9,014 bases of DNA from Spartobacteria bacterium (GTDB lineage Bacteria > Verrucomicrobiota > Verrucomicrobiia > Chthoniobacterales > UBA6821), in the NCBI GenBank assembly GCA_947466005.1, contig CANIBV010000066.1, forward strand, positions 1 through 9,014, read 5' to 3'. Positions 5,921 to 9,014 of this stretch are shown here, in pieces (positions within the stretch are counted from its first letter, which is position 1; each line of letters opens with the position of its first letter). The position numbers and the translations under genes are program-made. Under the pieces are notes generated by a model that saw only the letters and a list, made by a program, of their open reading frames with translations, did no database searches and was not told the DNA's origin.

Positions 5921-6445
5921 TTAGGCTGCTTTGACTGCCTTTCTGGGAGCTGCTTTCATGATTGCACGTCCGGCAATCTTGGTCTGGCGCTCACGAAGAA
6001 CCAAGGAACCGCCAGCGGCCTCGAGTTTCTCGCGTGCTGCGGCGCTTGACTTGTCCACCTCGACGGTGAAGGACTTGGTCACGACGCCGCGAGCCAGGAG
6101 CTTAATGCCATCATTGCGGCCATGGACAATACGAAGGGAGCGAAGGGCGGCCTCGTCGATCTTGGCTCCGGCCGGGAAGCGCTCCTCGAGAGTATCGAGG
6201 TTGACGACCGCGTAAACGGGCTTGAACTCAAAGTTATTGAAGCCGCGCTTGGGAAGCCGGCGGATCAGGGGCATCTGACCGCCTTCGAATCCAAGACGCA
6301 CGCTTCCGCCGGAACGCGCTTTCTGTCCCTTGTGGCCGCGACCGGAAGTCTTTCCGTGGCCGCTGCTTTCGCCGATACCGAGGCGCTTCTTGCGGTGCTT
6401 GGCACCGGGACGAGGCGCGAGATTATGGAGTCGCATTGTTGTCAT
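5921..6445 (-). CDS. rplO: Large ribosomal subunit protein L15 (uL15)
   Basis: L15 is a late-assembling 50S protein with a long basic N-terminal arm that threads into 23S rRNA. The 174-residue product has MRLHNLAPRPGAKHRKKRLG at 4-23, the Gly/Lys-rich signature GKTSGRGHKGQKARSGG at 31-47, and FEGGQMPLIRRLPKRGF at 53-69. The C-terminal domain includes the KLLARGVVTKSFTVEVD segment around 115-131. Family members are usually 144-150 residues; the excess is mainly a basic Ala/Lys tail after about residue 155. A second ATG three codons in (6436) gives the more canonical N-terminus and could be the true start. rpmD (L30), which precedes rplO in E. coli, is absent: rpsE ends only 13 bases upstream. 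Confidence 0.98.
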   Translation of the reverse strand: MTTMRLHNLAPRPGAKHRKKRLGIGESSGHGKTSGRGHKGQKARSGGSVRLGFEGGQMPLIRRLPKRGFNNFEFKPVYAVVNLDTLEERFPAGAKIDEAALRSLRIVHGRNDGIKLLARGVVTKSFTVEVDKSSAAAREKLEAAGGSLVLRERQTKIAGRAIMKAAPRKAVKAA

Positions 6446-6458
6446 TCAAAGAGTCTGT

Positions 6459-7013
6459 TTAGGCCGCAACGGGAGTTGCAGGTTCGGGTGTGTGGATCTT
6501 CTTTCCACGCAGTTTCATGATTTCAGCGCGGGGACGAAGGCTGGTGAGAGCCGAAAGGGTTGCCTTGACCACGTTGGAGTGATTGCTGGACCCAAGGGAT
6601 TTGGCAAGGACGTCACGGACGCCGACTGCTTCGAGTACAGCTCGGACACCACCTCCGGCGATCACACCGGTACCAGGTGACGCGGGACGGAGGAGGACTC
6701 GTCCACCGCCAAACTCGCCGAAGGTCTCGTGCGGGATGGTGGTTCCAGAGATGGAGACGGGAACCATGGCCTTGCGGGCAGCTTCCGAACCCTTGCGGAT
6801 TGCTTCGCTGACCTCGTTGGCTTTGCCGAATCCGATCCCTACACGTCCTTTCATATCACCGGTAACAATGAGGGCACTGAAGCTGAAGCGGCGGCCGCCT
6901 TTGACGACCTTGGAGCATCGGTTGATGAACACAACCTTTTCGATCGTGTCCTTGGGAGTGTCGTCAACGGGTTTATCCCGGCGTGGTCCGCGTTTGGGGC
7001 GTTTGTCATCCAT
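6459..7013 (-). CDS. rpsE: Small ribosomal subunit protein S5 (uS5)
   Basis: S5 sits at the mRNA entry side of the 30S subunit and contributes to decoding accuracy and mRNA unwinding. The 184 residues include the double-stranded-RNA-binding-like N domain: VVFINRCSKVVKGGRRFSF at 27-45 and GIGFGKANEVSEAIRKG at 59-75. The C domain follows, with the signature RPASPGTGVIAGGGVRAVLE at 109-128. The first 20 residues are very basic (DDKRPKRGPRRDK), and the end has a Pro/Ala tail (TPEPATPVAA). Length is above E. coli's 167 because of both ends. It starts nine bases after rplR, with TTAATTTCT immediately before the ATG and no Shine-Dalgarno sequence. Confidence 0.98.
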   Translation of the reverse strand: MDDKRPKRGPRRDKPVDDTPKDTIEKVVFINRCSKVVKGGRRFSFSALIVTGDMKGRVGIGFGKANEVSEAIRKGSEAARKAMVPVSISGTTIPHETFGEFGGGRVLLRPASPGTGVIAGGGVRAVLEAVGVRDVLAKSLGSSNHSNVVKATLSALTSLRPRAEIMKLRGKKIHTPEPATPVAA

Positions 7014-7022
7014 AGAAATTAA

Positions 7023-7379
7023 TTAGAACTGAAGTCCACCCTGACGGGCTGCCTCTGCGAGTGCTTTGACCTTACCATGGTACATGAAACCGCCGCGGTC
7101 GAAGACAACCTTCTCGATCTTCTTGGCAAGACCGCGCTCGGCGATGAGTTTTCCGACCTTTATCGCCGTGGCCACATTGGCGCGGGCAGAAGCATCCTTC
7201 TTGAAGGACTCTTCAGTCGTGTTGACGCTGGCCAAGGTGGTGCCGACCTGGTCGTCGATGACCTGAGCGGTGATGTGTTGACCGGAGAAGTGAACCGCAA
7301 GGCGTGGACGCTCGGCGGTGCCGGAGACTTTCTTGCGGAGGCGTACGTGACGCAGTTTACGGGAATTTGTAGCGGACAT
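7023..7379 (-). CDS. rplR: Large ribosomal subunit protein L18 (uL18)
   Basis: L18 binds 5S rRNA together with L5 and mediates its attachment to the central protuberance of the 50S subunit. The 118-residue product has the family length. It contains the basic N-terminal arm RKLRHVRLRKKVSGTAERPR at 7-26, AVHFSGQHITAQVIDD at 28-43, and the C-terminal signature FDRGGFMYHGKVKALAEAAR at 93-112 ending in GGLQF. It lies between rplF (18-base gap) and rpsE (9-base gap), its normal place. No Shine-Dalgarno sequence is visible before the ATG. Confidence 0.98.
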   Translation of the reverse strand: MSATNSRKLRHVRLRKKVSGTAERPRLAVHFSGQHITAQVIDDQVGTTLASVNTTEESFKKDASARANVATAIKVGKLIAERGLAKKIEKVVFDRGGFMYHGKVKALAEAARQGGLQF

Positions 7380-7397
7380 GGATGATGGAACCGTTGG

Positions 7398-7937
7398 TTA
7401 CTGGACAGTCTTGCCTTCTTTGCGGCGGACTACCTCGTCGGAATAGCGGATTCCCTTGCCCTTGTAAGGCTCGGGTGGGTAATAGGCGCGGATATCGGCG
7501 GCAACCTGACCGACAAGATGTTTGTCGATTCCTTCGATCGAAATCTTGGTATTGTCAGTGACGGCAACCTTGATTTCATTGGGGATCTGGAAGAGCACGG
7601 GGTGTGAGTAGCCGATCGAGAGATCGAGCTTGTCACCCTTGACTGCGGCACGGAAACCAACGCCCTGGATCTCAAGATCGCGACGGAAACCGTTGCTGAC
7701 TCCTGTCACCATGTTGTTGATGAGTGCGCGGGAGAGACCGTGAAGGGCTCGTACCTGGCGCTCCTCGTTGGCGCGGGCAACCAGAACCGTGGTTCCTTCG
7801 GTGGAAATGGTGATTCCCTTGGGAAGCTCCCAACTGAGCTTGCCCTTGGGGCCCTCGACGGTGACCAGGTTTCCGTTGGAAACGGCGACCTTGACTTTGT
7901 CAGGGAGAGTGATGGGTGTTTTACCGATACGGGACAT
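7398..7937 (-). CDS. rplF: Large ribosomal subunit protein L6 (uL6)
   Basis: L6 lies near the factor-binding site of the 50S subunit, beside the sarcin-ricin loop. The 179-residue product has the family length and both repeated alpha/beta domains. The start is MSRIGKTPITLPDKVKV, with TVEGPKGKLSWELP at 26-39 in the first domain. The second domain has LEIQGVGFRAAVKGDKLDLS at 88-107, and the signature PPEPYKGKGIRYSDEVVRRK at 154-173 near the end. It follows rpsH by 20 bases. The sequence before the start (ACTATTTCCTGCC) contains no Shine-Dalgarno match on the coding strand. Confidence 0.98.
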   Translation of the reverse strand: MSRIGKTPITLPDKVKVAVSNGNLVTVEGPKGKLSWELPKGITISTEGTTVLVARANEERQVRALHGLSRALINNMVTGVSNGFRRDLEIQGVGFRAAVKGDKLDLSIGYSHPVLFQIPNEIKVAVTDNTKISIEGIDKHLVGQVAADIRAYYPPEPYKGKGIRYSDEVVRRKEGKTVQ

Positions 7938-7957
7938 GGCAGGAAATAGTTACTGGG

Positions 7958-8356
7958 TTACCAGACGTAGGCGAGGAGTTCTCCGCCAAGCTTCTGCTTG
8001 CGGGCCTCGTGACCCGAGAGGACACCACGTGATGTGGATATAATAGAGATGCCGAGACCGCCAAGAACTCGGGGGATCTCTTCGCTCCCGACATATCGGC
8101 GGAGGCCAGGACGACTGATGCGGCGAAGACCGGCGATCGCGGCCGTTTTGCCAACGTACCGTGGACGGATCCGGATGCGGGGATGGGTCTCCTTGTTATC
8201 GAGCTCGTACTCCTCGATGTAACCCTCACGCTTGAGGATGGAGACGATGTCGCTCTTAATCTTGGAATAAGGAACGAAGAACTCGGTCTTCTGCACGCCG
8301 ACAGCGTTGCGGACGCGGGTGAGTAGATCGGCGATGGGATCAGTAAGGGCACTCAT
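7958..8356 (-). CDS. rpsH: Small ribosomal subunit protein S8 (uS8)
   Basis: S8 binds the central domain of 16S rRNA early in 30S assembly. The 132-residue product begins MSALTDPIADLLTRVRNAVG, the canonical N-terminus, and ends with the signature ISTSRGVLSGHEARKQKLGG at 106-125 followed by ELLAYVW. It starts six bases after the rplE stop. In E. coli rpsN (S14) sits between rplE and rpsH; there is no room for it here. In E. coli S8 also represses the spc operon at rplE; I could not identify such a site. The start has TTATCC upstream and no Shine-Dalgarno sequence, so coupling to rplE translation is plausible. Confidence 0.98.
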   Translation of the reverse strand: MSALTDPIADLLTRVRNAVGVQKTEFFVPYSKIKSDIVSILKREGYIEEYELDNKETHPRIRIRPRYVGKTAAIAGLRRISRPGLRRYVGSEEIPRVLGGLGISIISTSRGVLSGHEARKQKLGGELLAYVW

Positions 8357-8362
8357 GGATAA

Positions 8363-8983
8363 TTAGGCGGAAGCGGTGTCGGCGGCCTTCTCTGCGGGTG
8401 CAGCCTCGGCCTTCTCTACCTTCTTGGAGTTACGTCCGACGAAAGGCATTCCGAGCTCCGATAGCAGGGCGCGCGCCTCGTCATTTCCCGTTGCGGAGGT
8501 AACGATGGTGATGTCGAAACCGATGTTGCGCTTAATTTTATCAAGCTCGACTTCAGGGAAGATTGACTGATCGGAGACACCTAGGGTGTAGTTGCCACAG
8601 CCGTCGAAAGCGCGGTTAGAAACACCACGGAAATCGCGGATGCGGGGAAGGGCGGTCTTGATGAGACGCTCGAGGAACTCGTACATAAGGCGCCCGCGAA
8701 GGGTAACCTTCGCCCCGATCGGTTGACCTGCGCGGAGCTTGAAGTTGGAAATAGCCTTCTTAGCAATCGTCTCTACCGGCTTCTGGCCTGTAATGAGTTC
8801 GAGTTCGTCCTTTGCGATCTCAAGCGCAGCCTTGACGTCGGGGGCGGAGGCGATGGAGGTGTTGATGACCACCTTCACGAGACGTGGCACTTGGTGGACA
8901 TTCTTGTAACCGCGCTTTTCCTTAAGGGCTGGAATGATGCGCTGAGTGTACTCGTTCTGAAGTTCGGCGATTGGGAGTGACAT
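8363..8983 (-). CDS. rplE: Large ribosomal subunit protein L5 (uL5) with C-terminal tail
   Basis: L5 binds 5S rRNA and 23S rRNA in the central protuberance and bridges to S13 and the P-site tRNA. The 206-residue product has MSLPIAELQNEYTQRIIPAL at 1-20 and VPRLVKVVINTSIASA at 32-47. These are followed by GQKPVETIAKKAISNFKLR at 66-84, GAKVTLRGRLMYEFLERL at 90-107, and the late signature FDITIVTSATGNDEARALL at 156-174. Usual L5 has about 179 residues and ends near GMPF (residue 181 here). The extra 25 or so residues form a Lys/Ala/Glu/Pro tail (NSKKVEKAEAAPAEKAADTA), similar in style to the S11 extension. It starts 12 bases after the preceding stop, without a Shine-Dalgarno sequence. Confidence 0.98.
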   Translation of the reverse strand: MSLPIAELQNEYTQRIIPALKEKRGYKNVHQVPRLVKVVINTSIASAPDVKAALEIAKDELELITGQKPVETIAKKAISNFKLRAGQPIGAKVTLRGRLMYEFLERLIKTALPRIRDFRGVSNRAFDGCGNYTLGVSDQSIFPEVELDKIKRNIGFDITIVTSATGNDEARALLSELGMPFVGRNSKKVEKAEAAPAEKAADTASA

Positions 8984-8995
8984 GGCTATCTGGAA

Positions 8996-9014
8996 TTATT
9001 CGGCTTTAGCGGCT
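8996..9014 (-). CDS. rplX: Last codons of the preceding gene, probably L24
   Basis: Only the 3' end lies in the window. On the minus strand the last codons read Ala-Ala-Lys-Ala-Glu followed by TAA at 8996-8998, 12 bases before rplE. Standard spc order (rplN, rplX, rplE) makes L24 the expected gene, and an Ala/Lys ending fits the tails of other proteins here. The identity rests on context alone, since five residues cannot be diagnostic. Another frame also reaches a stop just before rplE. Confidence 0.5.

Noticed and set aside
5474..6049. A 191-codon plus-strand frame across the secY-rplO junction
   Set aside because: It is antisense to two well-supported genes and has low-complexity shadow composition (His/Asp/Glu-rich), so it is not a gene.
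1..9014. Search for tRNA or rRNA genes, CRISPR arrays, insertion sequences, attachment sites or a novel multi-gene system
   Set aside because: Nearly all bases are accounted for by compact housekeeping genes on one strand. No direct repeat arrays, transposase-like frames or RNA-gene folds were seen.

Overview
The window is a bacterial ribosomal-protein locus. It matches the distal spc region joined directly to the alpha-type block, all on the minus strand and read from the right edge towards the left. Transcription order is: end of a gene at the right edge (probably rplX), rplE, rpsH, rplF, rplR, rpsE, rplO, secY, adk, map, infA, rpmJ, rpsM, rpsK, rpsD. A strong intrinsic terminator follows rpsD. 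Downstream of it is the 5' part of an unrecognised secreted-protein gene on the same strand, which runs off the left edge.

The organism is a bacterium of moderately high GC. The long S11 N-terminal extension, the Ala/Lys/Pro-rich tails on other ribosomal proteins, the near absence of Shine-Dalgarno sequences and the secreted protein's style suggest the Planctomycetes-Verrucomicrobia-Chlamydiae group, with Verrucomicrobiota my best guess. This is an impression from protein style; no database search was possible.

Region by region: 1-554 holds the truncated secreted protein with short internal K-rich repeats. 555-692 is intergenic and holds the terminator. 693-2513 holds rpsD, rpsK, rpsM and rpmJ. 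2556-4348 holds infA, map and adk. 4361-5863 is secY. 5921-8983 holds rplO, rpsE, rplR, rplF, rpsH and rplE. 8996-9014 is the last codons of the preceding gene. No gene-free stretch exceeds about 140 bases.

The genes work together in making and using the translation machinery: eight small- and large-subunit proteins around the decoding site, 5S rRNA and central protuberance plus others, initiation factor IF-1, the export channel SecY, adenylate kinase, and methionine aminopeptidase, which trims nascent chains. Compared with the E. coli arrangement, rpsN (S14), rpmD (L30), rpoA and rplQ are absent from their usual places, while adk and map are inserted after secY.

I did not find a new defence, mobile or otherwise undescribed multi-gene system. 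The best leads are an apparent eleventh membrane helix at the SecY C-terminus, a roughly 76-residue extension on S11, the almost SD-free operon, a nested hairpin before secY, and the repeat-bearing secreted protein.
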